Source of the DNA: C7867-006 sp035438705
GTDB taxonomy: Bacteria > Patescibacteriota > Minisyncoccia > Phycocordibacterales > DATDWN01
Direction of reading: 5' to 3'
Length of the DNA: 64,000 bases
Assembly: GCA_035438705.1 (NCBI GenBank)
Contig: DAORIV010000002.1
Span: forward strand, 16,773-80,772
The notes under the pieces were generated by a model, which was not told the origin of the DNA, did no database searches, and worked only from the letters and a program-made list of their open reading frames with translations. Positions 51,001 to 59,385 of the stretch are shown here, in pieces. The position numbers and the translations under genes were made by a program. Each line of letters opens with the position of its first letter. Positions within the stretch are counted from its first letter, which is position 1.

Positions 51001-51235
51001 TTTGGGACATGGAGCTGCTCATACATTGCAAGAAATTCTAACTATTAAATCAGACGATATTGTCGGACGTTCAGCAGCGTTTGATGCAATAGTAAAGGGT
51101 CTACCAATCACACAATTGAATGTTCCAGCATCATTTAATGTTTTGATGAACAACCTAAGAGGATTGGCTCTTGATGTTCAAGTAAAAAGAGGGTCGAAAG
51201 AATTACTAGAAAATGGCAAGCAAAATGCACAGTAA
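48032..51235 (+). CDS. rpoB: RNA polymerase beta subunit
   Basis: A 1067-residue catalytic subunit. Conserved regions are seen throughout: MTSHGTFIISGIERVIVPQL, RRVRFVGELFQ, SQFMTQENPVAEIENLRTLS, HTSHYGRLCPIHTPEGPNIG, the KVSVGDKLAGRHGNKGV-type segment (VSVGDKLAGRHGNKGVIS) and GGQRFGEMEVWAL. The rifampicin region begins SQFMTQ in place of SQFMDQ. No Shine-Dalgarno site; long leader upstream. rpoC follows within 25 nt. Confidence 0.97.
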   Translation: MNTTTARPQKFFSRYKKPLVPTPNFVEPQVESFKWLIEKGLKEVFEEFSSIKDFSGRKFTLDFTGFELSEPKYDEYYAKDNKLSYEAPLKAKVRLKNHILGTEKEQEIFMADFPLMTSHGTFIISGIERVIVPQLARSYGVFFTATEIKGRNFFGAKIIPSRGAWIEIESDSEGVISVRIDRKRKFAGTTLLRVLGVKDDEEIKKLFAKDEFAKASIEKTLAKDHTKTIDEAYIDIHKRLRDGDLATAENAKEFVNSIFDPERYDLSPVGRHRFNKRFGLPMDDKELKRKTVSVGDIVTIISHVAMLNNTPNAQADDIDHLGSRRVRFVGELFQQNIRKGIAQIKRNIQNKMSTIETDVTLPVQFVAPRPLQARIKEFFTTNQLSQFMTQENPVAEIENLRTLSALGPGGLNRTRAGFEVRDVHTSHYGRLCPIHTPEGPNIGLVLRMSVYARINSFGMIETPYAKVKNGKVTDEIRYMNASEEEGFAIAHAATPIDENGKIISSEVEVRIEGEPATISREKVDYIDVATNQAFSIATSMIPFLNHDEANRALMASNMQRQATPCIVPEAPLVATGMEADALKDTGRLVIAEEDGTVTHADGNKVVVKNSKGKEKEHILIKFSRTNGFTAFHQRPSVNVGDKVKKGQVLADTSASVNGQSAIGQNMLVAFMSWSGSNYEDAIILSERVIKDSKFTSIHIDEFVVNVRDTKLGPEVTTCDIPNVGEAKLKNLAEDGIVRVGAEVRPGDILVGKITPKGETQLTPEERLLRSLFGEKAHDIKDTSKRMEGGKRGRVIKVQVFSREKGDKLDSGIIKRIHIEVAQLRNVSVGDKLAGRHGNKGVISRILPEEDMPYMEDGTPIDVILTPLGVPSRMNLGQILELHLGLAANTLGYQAIVPPFAGATGEEIKEELVKAGYSGTGKMKLFDGRTGEAFAQDIAVGYMYILKLHHMVEDKIHMRSIGPYSLITQQPLGGKAQNGGQRFGEMEVWALLGHGAAHTLQEILTIKSDDIVGRSAAFDAIVKGLPITQLNVPASFNVLMNNLRGLALDVQVKRGSKELLENGKQNAQ

Positions 51236-51260
51236 TATTAACTCTCTAAATACAAAAAAT

Positions 51261-54200
51261 ATGAAAACAAGAATAAACCAAGATACAAATGATTTTGAAA
51301 CAATAGCACTGAAACTAGCTTCTCCTGAAAGAATTAAGGAGTGGTCTTTCGGTGAGGTTACAAAACCAGAAACAATAAACTACAGAACACAAAGATCAGA
51401 AAAAAGTGGTCTGTTTGATGAAAAGATTTTCGGTCCAGATAGAGATTTTGAATGTTACTGTGGAAAATATAGAGGTATAAGATACAAGGGAATTGTGTGT
51501 GAAAAATGCGGAGTTGAAATCACAAGATCAATTGTTCGAAGAGAGAGAATGGGTCACATAGAGTTAGCAACTGTTGTTTCTCACATTTGGTTCCTTAAAT
51601 CTATGCCAAGTAGAATTGCGCTAGTTCTTGGAATCCCTGTAACAGACATTGAGAAAGTTATCTACTTTGCTGGATACATTGTTACAAAAGTTTCTGAAGA
51701 AGATAGAACAAGATACTTGAAAGATTTGGATTCAGAATACAAAGCTAAAATAAAATCTCTTCAAGATGAGAAGACAAAAGAAAAGCTAAAAGAGATGTTG
51801 CTTTCTGCAAAAAGAGATATTGACTCTATTCAAGAAGGAAGAGTATTGGATGAAATAGAATACTATAACTTTGGAATGAAATACGGCACAATGTTTGAGG
51901 CGAGTATTGGTGCTGAAGCGATATACAATATATTTAAGAAAATTGATCTTAAAAAACTTCTTTCACAGTTAAACGAGGAACTTGCAAAGGCAGGCGCACT
52001 AGAAGCTCCAAAGGTAAACAAAAGAATAAGTGTGGTGAGTTCAATGATAAACTCAAACATTCGTCCTGAGTGGATGTTCCTTACATCTATTCCAGTTATA
52101 CCTCCAGCATTGCGACCTATGGTACCACTTGATGGTGGTAGATATGCTACTTCTGATGTAAATGACTTATACAGAAGAGTAATAAACAGAAATAATCGTC
52201 TTAAGAAACTAAAAGAGATTAGTGCTCCAGATGTGATTCTAAGAAATGAAAAGAGAATTCTACAAGAAGCTGTAGATGCTTTGATCGACAACTCAATAAG
52301 ACACGGTTCAGCACAATCTGCTTTAAATCAATCTCAAAGAAGAGCATTGAAATCTTTGGCTGATAATCTAAAAGGAAAGAGAGGAATTTTCAGACAAAAC
52401 TTGCTTGGAAAAAGAGTGGACTACTCAGGACGTTCAGTTATCGTTGTGGGTCCAGATCTACACCTAAACCAATGTGGACTTCCAAAACATATGGCACTTG
52501 AGTTGTTCAAACCATTTGTGATTTCACAACTACTAAAAAGAGAATTTGCATACAACATAAAAGGTGCAAGTAAACTTATTGAAGACGGTATCCCTGAGGT
52601 TTGGGCTATTCTTGAAGAAGTCATTGCAGATAGATATGTTCTACTAAACCGTGCTCCTACTCTACACAGACTAGGTATTCAAGCTTTCAAACCTATTCTT
52701 ATTGAAGGAGATGCTATTCAACTACACCCTCTAGTATGTTCTGCATTTAACGCAGACTTCGACGGAGATCAAATGGCGGTACACGTACCACTTTCTGATG
52801 AAGCTCAACTAGAAGCTAGAGAGATTATGGCGGCGGATAAAAATATCTTGAAACCTGGTTCTGGTGATCCAACAGTGTCTGCAAAAATGCTTGATATTAT
52901 TTTGGGTTGTTACTGGATGACAAAAGAAATTACTGGTGAAAAAGGTGAAGGTAAAATATTCCAAAGTCCTAACACTGCTATTATGGCGTACGACTTGGGT
53001 GAAGTTTCTTTCAGAGCAAAAATCAAAGTTCTACCAAGTGACTCAGAAAAGTATTCTCAATTCGGAGGTAAACTTTTTGAAACAACAGTTGGAAGACTAT
53101 TGTTTAACTCAGTATTGCCAAAGGATTATCCTTTCATAAACACAGAAATAAATAAAAAGAAAACAACTTCACTTGTAGATGATCTAACAGAAAAATATGG
53201 TATTGAAAACGTGCCTACTATTATCGACAAGATAAAAGCTTTCGGATTCAAATACGCAACGCATTCTGGGGTTACATGGGGTATTGATGATGTGATTATT
53301 CCAGAAGGTAAAAAAGATATTGTTGCTAAATCAAAGTCAAAAACAGAAGCAATAATGGGTCACTTTGAAGCAGGACTTATCTCAAAGGAAGAGAGACTAA
53401 GACAAACTATTGAAGTATGGCACGGTGCTAAGGCTGAAGTTGAAAAAATAATGCCTGACACTCTTCCACAAAATGGCTCAGTAGGAGACATGGTACTTTC
53501 AGGAGCTAGAGGTTCAATGGGTAACATTACTCAGATGGCAGGTATGAAAGGACTTATTACAAATACTGCTGGAGAGACTATTGAGTTCCCAATCATTTCT
53601 TGTTCTAAAGAAGGACTAACACCACTTGAATACTTTATTACTACTCACGGTGCTAGAAAGGGTCTTACTGATACAGCGCTAAACACTGCAAAGTCAGGAT
53701 ACCTAACTCGTAAAATGTTCGTTGTGGCACAAGACACAATTATTACTGAAGAAGATTGTGGAACAAAAGAAGGTGTAGTTATTGATAAGCACGCTATCTC
53801 AGGAATTGAGACACCAATTGCAAAACATGTAAAAGGAAGATTTCTAGCAGCTGATGTTACTTTGGCAGATGGAACTGTGTTATTTAAAAAAGATCATCTG
53901 CTTTCAAAAGCTGATGCTCAAAAAATAGAGAGTGCTGGTGTTACAGCAGTTACTGTAAGATCACCACTTTCATGTAAAACACCTAATGGTATCTGTATAA
54001 AATGTTACGGAACTGATCTAGGTAAAAACAAGGTTGTAGAGCTTGGTGAAGCGGTTGGAACAGTTGCAGGACAAGCTATCGGTGAGCCAGGAACACAGCT
54101 AACGATGAGAACATTCCATGCCGGAGGTACAGCTTCAGTTTCTGGAGATATCGTTTCAGGTCTTCCAAGAGTTGAAGAACTATTTGAAAAGAGAAAACCA

Positions 54201-54938
54201 AAGAATCCAGCCGTTGTGGCATCTGTTTCTGGAACTGTTTCTGAAATAAGAGTTACAGATAAAGAGAAAGTTATAGTTGTCACTCCAGATCTAGAAGATA
54301 GAAAGAAGAACAAAGACCAAATCGAGTACTCTACTTCTCTAAACAGAACTGTACTTGTTAAAGTTGGCGAAGAAATTAAAAAAGGAAATCTAATTACTGA
54401 TGGTTCAGCAGATATTGATGAACTATTCAAATATGCTGGTAAAGATAAAACAGTTGATTACATCATTCATGAAATCAATAAACCATATGAGCTTCAAGGA
54501 GAAAACGTTTCAAGAAAACACATTGAAACTATCGTAAGACAAATGTTCTCAAGAAAGAGAATAAAAACTTCAGGTGATACTGACTTTATAGTCGGAGATA
54601 TCGTAGAGGCAAACTTACTTGCTGAGGAAAACGCTAGAGTTAAAGAACTTGGTAAAGAAGTTGCTACAGCAGAGCCTGTGGTGATGGGTATTACAGATGT
54701 TTCTCTATCAAGACACTCATTCCTATCAGCAGCATCATTCCAACACACAACTAGAATTCTAATAGGAAGTGCAATTAGAGGAAATGCTGATAAACTCGCG
54801 GGACTAATGGAGAATGTTATCCTAGGAAAACTTATTCCAGCAGGAACAGGATTTAAAGGAAGTAGTAAGGCGGAAATGGTGAAGAAGATGAGAGCAGAAC
54901 GACCAGTGGTATTCGACGAATCGACTCGCTATCAGTAA
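51261..54938 (+). CDS. rpoC: RNA polymerase beta' subunit
   Basis: A 1225-residue subunit. N-terminal zinc site CYCGKYRGIRYKGIVCEKCG, active-site loop NADFDGDQMAVHVP (about 497-510) holding three catalytic aspartates, the bridge-helix region and trigger loop (GEPGTQLTMRTFHAGG), and a second zinc site CKTPNGICIKCYG. The start at 51261 is chosen because homology begins at NDFETIALKLASPERI; in-frame ATGs at 51213 and 51225 overlap the end of rpoB. It ends at family C element C4. Confidence 0.96.
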   Translation: MKTRINQDTNDFETIALKLASPERIKEWSFGEVTKPETINYRTQRSEKSGLFDEKIFGPDRDFECYCGKYRGIRYKGIVCEKCGVEITRSIVRRERMGHIELATVVSHIWFLKSMPSRIALVLGIPVTDIEKVIYFAGYIVTKVSEEDRTRYLKDLDSEYKAKIKSLQDEKTKEKLKEMLLSAKRDIDSIQEGRVLDEIEYYNFGMKYGTMFEASIGAEAIYNIFKKIDLKKLLSQLNEELAKAGALEAPKVNKRISVVSSMINSNIRPEWMFLTSIPVIPPALRPMVPLDGGRYATSDVNDLYRRVINRNNRLKKLKEISAPDVILRNEKRILQEAVDALIDNSIRHGSAQSALNQSQRRALKSLADNLKGKRGIFRQNLLGKRVDYSGRSVIVVGPDLHLNQCGLPKHMALELFKPFVISQLLKREFAYNIKGASKLIEDGIPEVWAILEEVIADRYVLLNRAPTLHRLGIQAFKPILIEGDAIQLHPLVCSAFNADFDGDQMAVHVPLSDEAQLEAREIMAADKNILKPGSGDPTVSAKMLDIILGCYWMTKEITGEKGEGKIFQSPNTAIMAYDLGEVSFRAKIKVLPSDSEKYSQFGGKLFETTVGRLLFNSVLPKDYPFINTEINKKKTTSLVDDLTEKYGIENVPTIIDKIKAFGFKYATHSGVTWGIDDVIIPEGKKDIVAKSKSKTEAIMGHFEAGLISKEERLRQTIEVWHGAKAEVEKIMPDTLPQNGSVGDMVLSGARGSMGNITQMAGMKGLITNTAGETIEFPIISCSKEGLTPLEYFITTHGARKGLTDTALNTAKSGYLTRKMFVVAQDTIITEEDCGTKEGVVIDKHAISGIETPIAKHVKGRFLAADVTLADGTVLFKKDHLLSKADAQKIESAGVTAVTVRSPLSCKTPNGICIKCYGTDLGKNKVVELGEAVGTVAGQAIGEPGTQLTMRTFHAGGTASVSGDIVSGLPRVEELFEKRKPKNPAVVASVSGTVSEIRVTDKEKVIVVTPDLEDRKKNKDQIEYSTSLNRTVLVKVGEEIKKGNLITDGSADIDELFKYAGKDKTVDYIIHEINKPYELQGENVSRKHIETIVRQMFSRKRIKTSGDTDFIVGDIVEANLLAEENARVKELGKEVATAEPVVMGITDVSLSRHSFLSAASFQHTTRILIGSAIRGNADKLAGLMENVILGKLIPAGTGFKGSSKAEMVKKMRAERPVVFDESTRYQ

Positions 54939-55062
54939 AAATCTCCAAATTTGACGAACTTCTTGTTTCGAATTTGCGAATACTCGTCACCTTACTACCT
55001 TGTAAGGCTCCTCGAATTCACAAACTCTCAACATCGAATTTCATTCAAATTATGAAGATTTT
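54937..55062 (+). repeat. Structured element family C, copy 4
   Basis: The core TCA, CCTTAC-TACCTT-GTAAGG (54990-55007), CTCC sits on a GAATTTGCGAAT/ATTCACAAACTC-type stem with mismatches, with outer AAATTTGA/TCAAATT. The core hairpin differs in sequence from copies 1-3 but keeps position and flanks. Directly after rpoC. Confidence 0.6.
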
Positions 55063-55113
55063 GGTACAAGTATTTCAATTCAGATTTGAGTTTTTAATCT
55101 AAATATTTCTCCT

Positions 55114-56521
55114 ATGTCCTCAGTAGATCAAATCAAATCAAAAATAGACATCGTTACGCTTATCTCCAATTATATTAAGTTGGAAAAAGCTGGAACGAAC
55201 TTTAAAGGTAGGTGTCCTTTTCATAACGAAAAGACGCCCTCCTTTTTCGTGTCTCCTGATAGAGGAAACTATTATTGCTTTGGTTGTCATGCCAAGGGGG
55301 ACATATTTACATTTGTTCAAGAGTTTGAGGGATTGGATTTTATTGGGTCATTAAAAGTTCTAGCTGAAAAAGCTGGTGTAGAGCTGGAGCAATATAGAAC
55401 AGGTGAAAAATCTGAAAAAGAAAAATTATATTCTGTTCTGGAGATGGCAGTGCTTTTCTTTGAGAGAAACTTATCACGAAATAAAAATGCTTTGGACTAT
55501 GTATATAGTAGAGGAATAAATGATGAATCAATTAAGAGTTTTAGAATTGGTTATGCTAATTCAGAATGGCGAGAATTGTATGACTACTTAAAAGAAAAAG
55601 GAGTAACAGATACACAAATGTTAGCTGTTGGTCTAATAAAACAAAAAGACTCATCACTATCTTTGGGTTCATCATACTATGATGTTTTCCGTGGGAGAAT
55701 AATGTTCCCAATAGCTGATTCTTCAGGAAGGGTAGTTGGTTTTTCAGGAAGAATACTCATTTCTGATGAAAAGTCACCAAAGTATTTAAACACTCCTGAA
55801 ACAGAGTTGTTTAATAAATCTGAAATACTTTTTGGATTAGATAAGGCTAAAAGAAATATAAAAATTAAGGATTATTCTATACTGGTCGAAGGTCAGATGG
55901 ATTTGGTTATGATGCATCAGGTAGGTTTAAATAATACTGTAGCTTCATCTGGGACCGCATTAACAGAGGGACATTTGGTTAAACTACGAAGACTTTCAGA
56001 AAGGATAATGATGTCATTTGATGCTGACTCTGCTGGGTTCAATGCTTCAGATAGAGCGGCTAAAATAGCTCTTTCCCTAGGAATGGATTTGAAACTAGTT
56101 TCCATGCCGGAAGGTAAAGATCCAGCAGATTTGGCAAAAGATGCACCAGATACACTTAAGGAATGTTTTCGAAATTCAAAAGGCATTGTTGATTTCTATG
56201 TGGATACTTTGCTTTCAAAAAATTTAGAACCGAAGGATTTAGCAATTGAAATTAGAAAAAAAGTTTTGCCATATATAGCAATGATGAAAGATAAAACAGA
56301 TCAATCACAATGGATAGGTGCTATAAAGAGAAAAACTTTTTTAAANNNNNNNNNNNNNNNNNNNNNNNNNNNNNNNNNNNNNNNNNNNNNNNNNNNNNNN
56401 NNNNNNNNNNNNNNNNNNNNNNNNNNNNNNNNNNNNNNNNNNNNNGTGCTGAGGTTTCTAGAAGAAGTTCAAAGAATAACTCAAAGAATAAATACAATCA
56501 AAACAATAAAAAATGCTTATG
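55114..56521 (+). CDS. dnaG: DNA primase (interrupted by scaffold gap)
   Basis: The replicative primase. An N-terminal zinc finger CPFHNEKTPSFFVSP with YCFGCHAKGD (C34, H37, C55, C58), a middle domain, and a TOPRIM domain with VEGQMDLVMMHQ and MSFDADSAGFNASDRA are intact. The C-terminal helicase-interaction part is largely lost in 100 N at 56346-56445. The frame after the gap is uncertain: one reading ends at 56532, the other with TGA overlapping the sigma ATG as ATGA. The latter is typical of coupled genes and is preferred, which means the gap length is not real. Confidence 0.88.
56346..56445. other. Scaffold gap (100 N)
   Basis: Flanks do not overlap; part of the DnaG C-terminus of unknown length is missing. 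Confidence 0.9.
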
Positions 56522-57817
56522 AAAAAAAATAAAGCAAAACAAAAGAATAAACCAGCTTCACGAAAGTCTACAAAAAAAGTAGCGAAAAAGGTGAAAAAGG
56601 TTAAGGGTTTAGGAGGCACAAAGAAAAAAAATAAAAAAATCAAAGTGCCTAATATTAGACTTAAAAAGAAAAATAAGTCATCTCTTGCAATGCGAGCTTC
56701 TAAAACTGCACCTAAAAGCACTAAGCTTGTTAAGAAAGCAGATAGGCAGAACGATGGTATGGGAAGACTATTACATAAAGGAAAGGAAAGGGGTTATATA
56801 ACTTATGATGAGATTCTGAAAGAGTTCCCAACTATTGAGGATGATATTCTTTTTCTTGAAGAGCTTTATGAAAAGTTTTCTGTTAGTGGTATAGATGTTC
56901 TGGAAGGTGGAGGTCTTTTGGATGCATCAGTTACTGATGATTTGATATCAAAAAAATACACATACGGTAGAGGTGGTGAGTCTTCATATGATTCTATACA
57001 AATGTATTTGAAAGAAATTGGTCAATATCAACTTATCTCTGGTGGGATGGAAAAAGAACTTGCTAAAAGAATTGAAGCAGGGGATGAAGAAGCTAAAACT
57101 TTACTTGCTCGTGCTAACCTTCGTCTTGTAGTATCTATCGCTAAAAAATATGCAAACCGTTCTGCAGATCTTACTTTACTTGATCTAATTCAAGAAGGAA
57201 ATTTGGGTTTGTTTAAAGCTGTAGATAAGTTTGATTGGACAAAAGGTTACAAGTTTTCTACTTATGCCACTTGGTGGATTAGACAAGCTATTACAAGAGC
57301 ACTTGCAGATCAAAGTAGAACTATTCGTGTTCCGGTACACATGGTAGAAACAATCGCAAAATACAAACAAGTTGTGAGACGACTTTCACAAGATTTGGGA
57401 AGAGACCCACTACCAGAAGAAATAGCAGTTGAAATGAACTTGTCTGTAGATAAGGTTTATACCATTGAAAAAATAGATCAGTCTACACTTTCTCTTGAAG
57501 CACCTATTGGTGAAGATGATGACAGTAAAAGTAAACTTGGGGACTTTTTGGCTGATGACAAAATACTTTCACCAGAACAAGAGGCATCACGAAGAATTAT
57601 TTCTGATCAAGTTAGAGAAATATTAAATGATCTTCCAGAAAAGGAAAGAAAAATTCTAGAGCTTCGTCATGGGCTCGTTGATGGCGTAACTCATACACTA
57701 GAGGAAGTAGGTAAGGAGTTTGGAGTTACAAGAGAGCGTATTAGACAGATTGAAGCGAAGGCACATGAGAAGATTAGACAGCATGATAAAATAAATAGAC
57801 TGAGGAATTATTATTAG
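56519..57817 (+). CDS. rpoD: Primary sigma factor (RpoD/SigA)
   Basis: A 432-residue housekeeping sigma factor. After a lysine-rich N-terminal extension (about 70 residues) and a region 1.1-like part come region 1.2 (YDSIQMYLKEIGQYQLIS), region 2 (LRLVVSIAKKYANR, LDLIQEGNLGLFKAVDKFDW, KGYKFSTYATWWIRQAITRA), region 3, and region 4 with the helix-turn-helix EVGKEFGVTRERIRQIEAKA. This is the factor that should read the TTGACA/TATAAT boxes seen here. The ATG at 56519 overlaps the likely dnaG stop; 56513 is an alternative. Confidence 0.95.
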   Translation: MKKNKAKQKNKPASRKSTKKVAKKVKKVKGLGGTKKKNKKIKVPNIRLKKKNKSSLAMRASKTAPKSTKLVKKADRQNDGMGRLLHKGKERGYITYDEILKEFPTIEDDILFLEELYEKFSVSGIDVLEGGGLLDASVTDDLISKKYTYGRGGESSYDSIQMYLKEIGQYQLISGGMEKELAKRIEAGDEEAKTLLARANLRLVVSIAKKYANRSADLTLLDLIQEGNLGLFKAVDKFDWTKGYKFSTYATWWIRQAITRALADQSRTIRVPVHMVETIAKYKQVVRRLSQDLGRDPLPEEIAVEMNLSVDKVYTIEKIDQSTLSLEAPIGEDDDSKSKLGDFLADDKILSPEQEASRRIISDQVREILNDLPEKERKILELRHGLVDGVTHTLEEVGKEFGVTRERIRQIEAKAHEKIRQHDKINRLRNYY

Positions 57818-57832
57818 AATTTATTTTTCACT

Positions 57833-57921
57833 ATAAAATTTTTGAAAACAGAATAGTTTTCTGCTGAAAATTTTCTTCGACCTCGTGCTTCACGCACTCC
57901 GGGATGTTCCAAAAATATTAT
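57833..57921 (+). repeat. Structured element family B, copy 4
   Basis: A stem from ATAAAATTTTTG and CAAAAATATTAT (57833-57921) encloses ACAGAATA, TTTTC-TGCT-GAAAA, TTTTCTTCGACCTC, a GTGC-TTCAC-GCAC hairpin and TCCGGGATGTTCC. Directly after the sigma gene. Confidence 0.7.
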
Positions 57922-57937
57922 TGTTCAAATATGTTTT

Positions 57938-57966
57938 ACAAAAACCACCAAGGGTGGTTTTTGTTT
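57938..57966 (+). terminator. Terminator after sigma gene and element B4
   Basis: ACCACC-AAG-GGTGGT followed by TTTTTG. Confidence 0.82.
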
Positions 57967-57993
57967 GATTAAAATTCAATTGTGTTGTAGTTT
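57965..57993 (+). promoter_or_regulatory. Promoter of the EamA-like gene
   Basis: TTGATT (57965-57970), 17 nt, TAGTTT (57988-57993). Confidence 0.5.
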
Positions 57994-58012
57994 GTATGCG
58001 GGGAGGTGGGCC

Positions 58013-58426
58013 TTGCACACTTATTTGATGAACCTACTGGCTGGGCTGTTTTTCGGGATCTGGCCGCTTTTCATGAAACACAGTGGGATTAGGGACTTTG
58101 CAGTATCGACCATTGTCATGGAGAGTGTCGTACTCATGGTCGTAATTCTGGCCGGTTTCAGAAGTCTGTCTGGGATTGACTTAGCTTCGACCAACTGGCT
58201 ATTTCTCGTTCTTTCTGGAGTTAGTGCGGCTCTCGGTGTCCTCGCTTTTAACAACGGCATGGCGACTGTTGGAGAGCAGGGAACCAGTGTATTCATCGTC
58301 TTTACCATGTTGATCCAACTCTGTGTTACAGCAGGCTATCAGGTTTGGCTTACTGGAGGATTAACTTCCTCACAAACAATCGGATTTACATTCGCGGGCA
58401 TCGCGGTGTACTTTCTCTCGAAGTAA
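58013..58426 (+). CDS. Half-size EamA/DMT-type transporter (cassette gene, TTG start)
   Basis: A 137-residue membrane protein with four helices (LMNLLAGLFFGIWPLF, STIVMESVVLMVVILAGF, WLFLVLSGVSAALGVLAF, and a last one IGFTFAGIAVYFLSK). It is one repeat of the drug/metabolite transporter fold, so a homo- or hetero-dimer is needed, as in EmrE. The TTG at 58013 follows GGGGAGGTGGG at 58000-58010. GC-rich, own promoter and terminator. Substrate unknown. Confidence 0.72.
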   Translation: MHTYLMNLLAGLFFGIWPLFMKHSGIRDFAVSTIVMESVVLMVVILAGFRSLSGIDLASTNWLFLVLSGVSAALGVLAFNNGMATVGEQGTSVFIVFTMLIQLCVTAGYQVWLTGGLTSSQTIGFTFAGIAVYFLSK

Positions 58427-58427
58427 C

Positions 58428-58478
58428 AAGTCTCGTAGCGGAGCCGGAATACTGGCTCCGCACATCGAGGCTTTTTTA
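58428..58478 (+). terminator. Terminator of the EamA-like gene
   Basis: GCGGAGCC/GGCTCCGC within an outer CTCG/CGAG pair, ending in TTTTTT. Confidence 0.85.
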
Positions 58479-58506
58479 TACATAAGAAAAAGTAATATGT
58501 GTTCAT

Positions 58507-58566
58507 TGGTGGAGTCTAACTATGGCTCCACCAGATAAACCCAGTGCAAATAGCATTGGTTTTTTG
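58507..58566 (+). other. Two hairpins of unknown role, second terminator-like
   Basis: TGGTGGAG pairs with CTCCACCA (58507-58514/58526-58533). It is followed by an AACC..GGTT hairpin ending in six T (58539-58566). The intervening sequence has no frame. It could be a small RNA, but no -35 box is apparent. The rest of 58479-58617 shows nothing else. Confidence 0.4.
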
Positions 58567-58617
58567 TAATAAAAATGGCTTAAAATATAGCATATTTCAA
58601 AATTTTACATAAAGTAT

Positions 58618-58694
58618 TTGACAAAGTTAAATAAGTATGATAGTATTATTTCAGAGCAATTTAATACCGCATTTCGCGGTTTATTGCTGGGAGG
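58618..58694 (+). promoter_or_regulatory. Promoter, leader hairpin and ribosome-binding site of the 218-aa gene
   Basis: TTGACA (58618-58623), 17 nt, TAGTAT (58641-58646) predict a start near 58653. The leader is then a single hairpin (AGCAAT/ATTGCT with CCGC/GCGG, 58655-58688) directly followed by GGGAGG (58689-58694), 5 nt from the ATG. The hairpin could protect the mRNA 5' end or control access to the site. Confidence 0.72.
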
Positions 58695-58699
58695 TTAGT

Positions 58700-59356
58700 A
58701 TGAAGCAGACCAAGTTCGTTGCCACTGAAGAGAGTGTCAAGGCACACCTCGACGAATTCGTCGGGGAGCGTGCCAAGGCCATCGGTCTGAACGAAGGTCG
58801 TCCGCGATTCGCGAATTTCAAGGTGATCGACGAGATCGCCAAGCTCTTCGTCGACGCGGTGAACGCGTGGAAGGCTGGCAACTTCGTCTACGCCGACAAG
58901 AAGGTCAAGGAGGCTCTTCGGTCACTGCGCGGGGCACAGCGTGCCTACTGCGTGAAGTCAGCCAGCGTGTTCTTCCCCTCGAGGGTGGAGTACCTCAGGG
59001 ATCGAGTCGACCAGGACCTCTTCGGCAAGATCGAGAGGGGGTTCAAGGACTTCCAGGTCTTCACGTCCGGCATGAGTCACGACAACTTCGACCTCGACGC
59101 CGCCAGTTTGGCGTACTGGTCACTTCTCGATGCAATCGAGAAGGCACCGGTTGAGCAAGAAGCTCGCGACGCGAATGCTCGCATGCTCGCCAAGACCGGC
59201 CGGGCTTCCAGGAAGCAGATGAAGAGGATGGAGAAGCAGGAGGAGGAGATCCGTCAGGCCGAGCTCGCTCGCGATCAGGCACAGCAGGCTCGCGAAGCTC
59301 GTGAGAATGCTCGCAAGGCCGCAGCGGACTCATACCTCGACGCGATCTCGGCGTAA
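58700..59356 (+). CDS. 218-residue GC-rich hypothetical protein (cassette gene)
   Basis: A helical orphan: KQTKFVATEESVKAHLDEFV at the N-terminus, a middle part with VDAVNAWKAGNFVYADKKVK, and a C-terminal coiled coil (MEKQEEEIRQAELARDQAQQ and following) rich in Ala, Arg and Glu. The ATG at 58700 is fixed by GGGAGG. The G+C content is far above that of the uvrD and sigma genes, the strongest contrast in the window. A strong terminator follows. No family recognised. Confidence 0.75.
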   Translation: MKQTKFVATEESVKAHLDEFVGERAKAIGLNEGRPRFANFKVIDEIAKLFVDAVNAWKAGNFVYADKKVKEALRSLRGAQRAYCVKSASVFFPSRVEYLRDRVDQDLFGKIERGFKDFQVFTSGMSHDNFDLDAASLAYWSLLDAIEKAPVEQEARDANARMLAKTGRASRKQMKRMEKQEEEIRQAELARDQAQQAREARENARKAAADSYLDAISA

Positions 59357-59385
59357 CACCGTTCGACCTTCCAGCAAGTTGCATT

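Noticed and set aside
59061..59384. Minus-strand frame over the GC-rich 218-aa gene
   Set aside because: Antisense shadow caused by high GC; no ribosome-binding site, and the plus-strand gene has promoter, GGGAGG and terminator.
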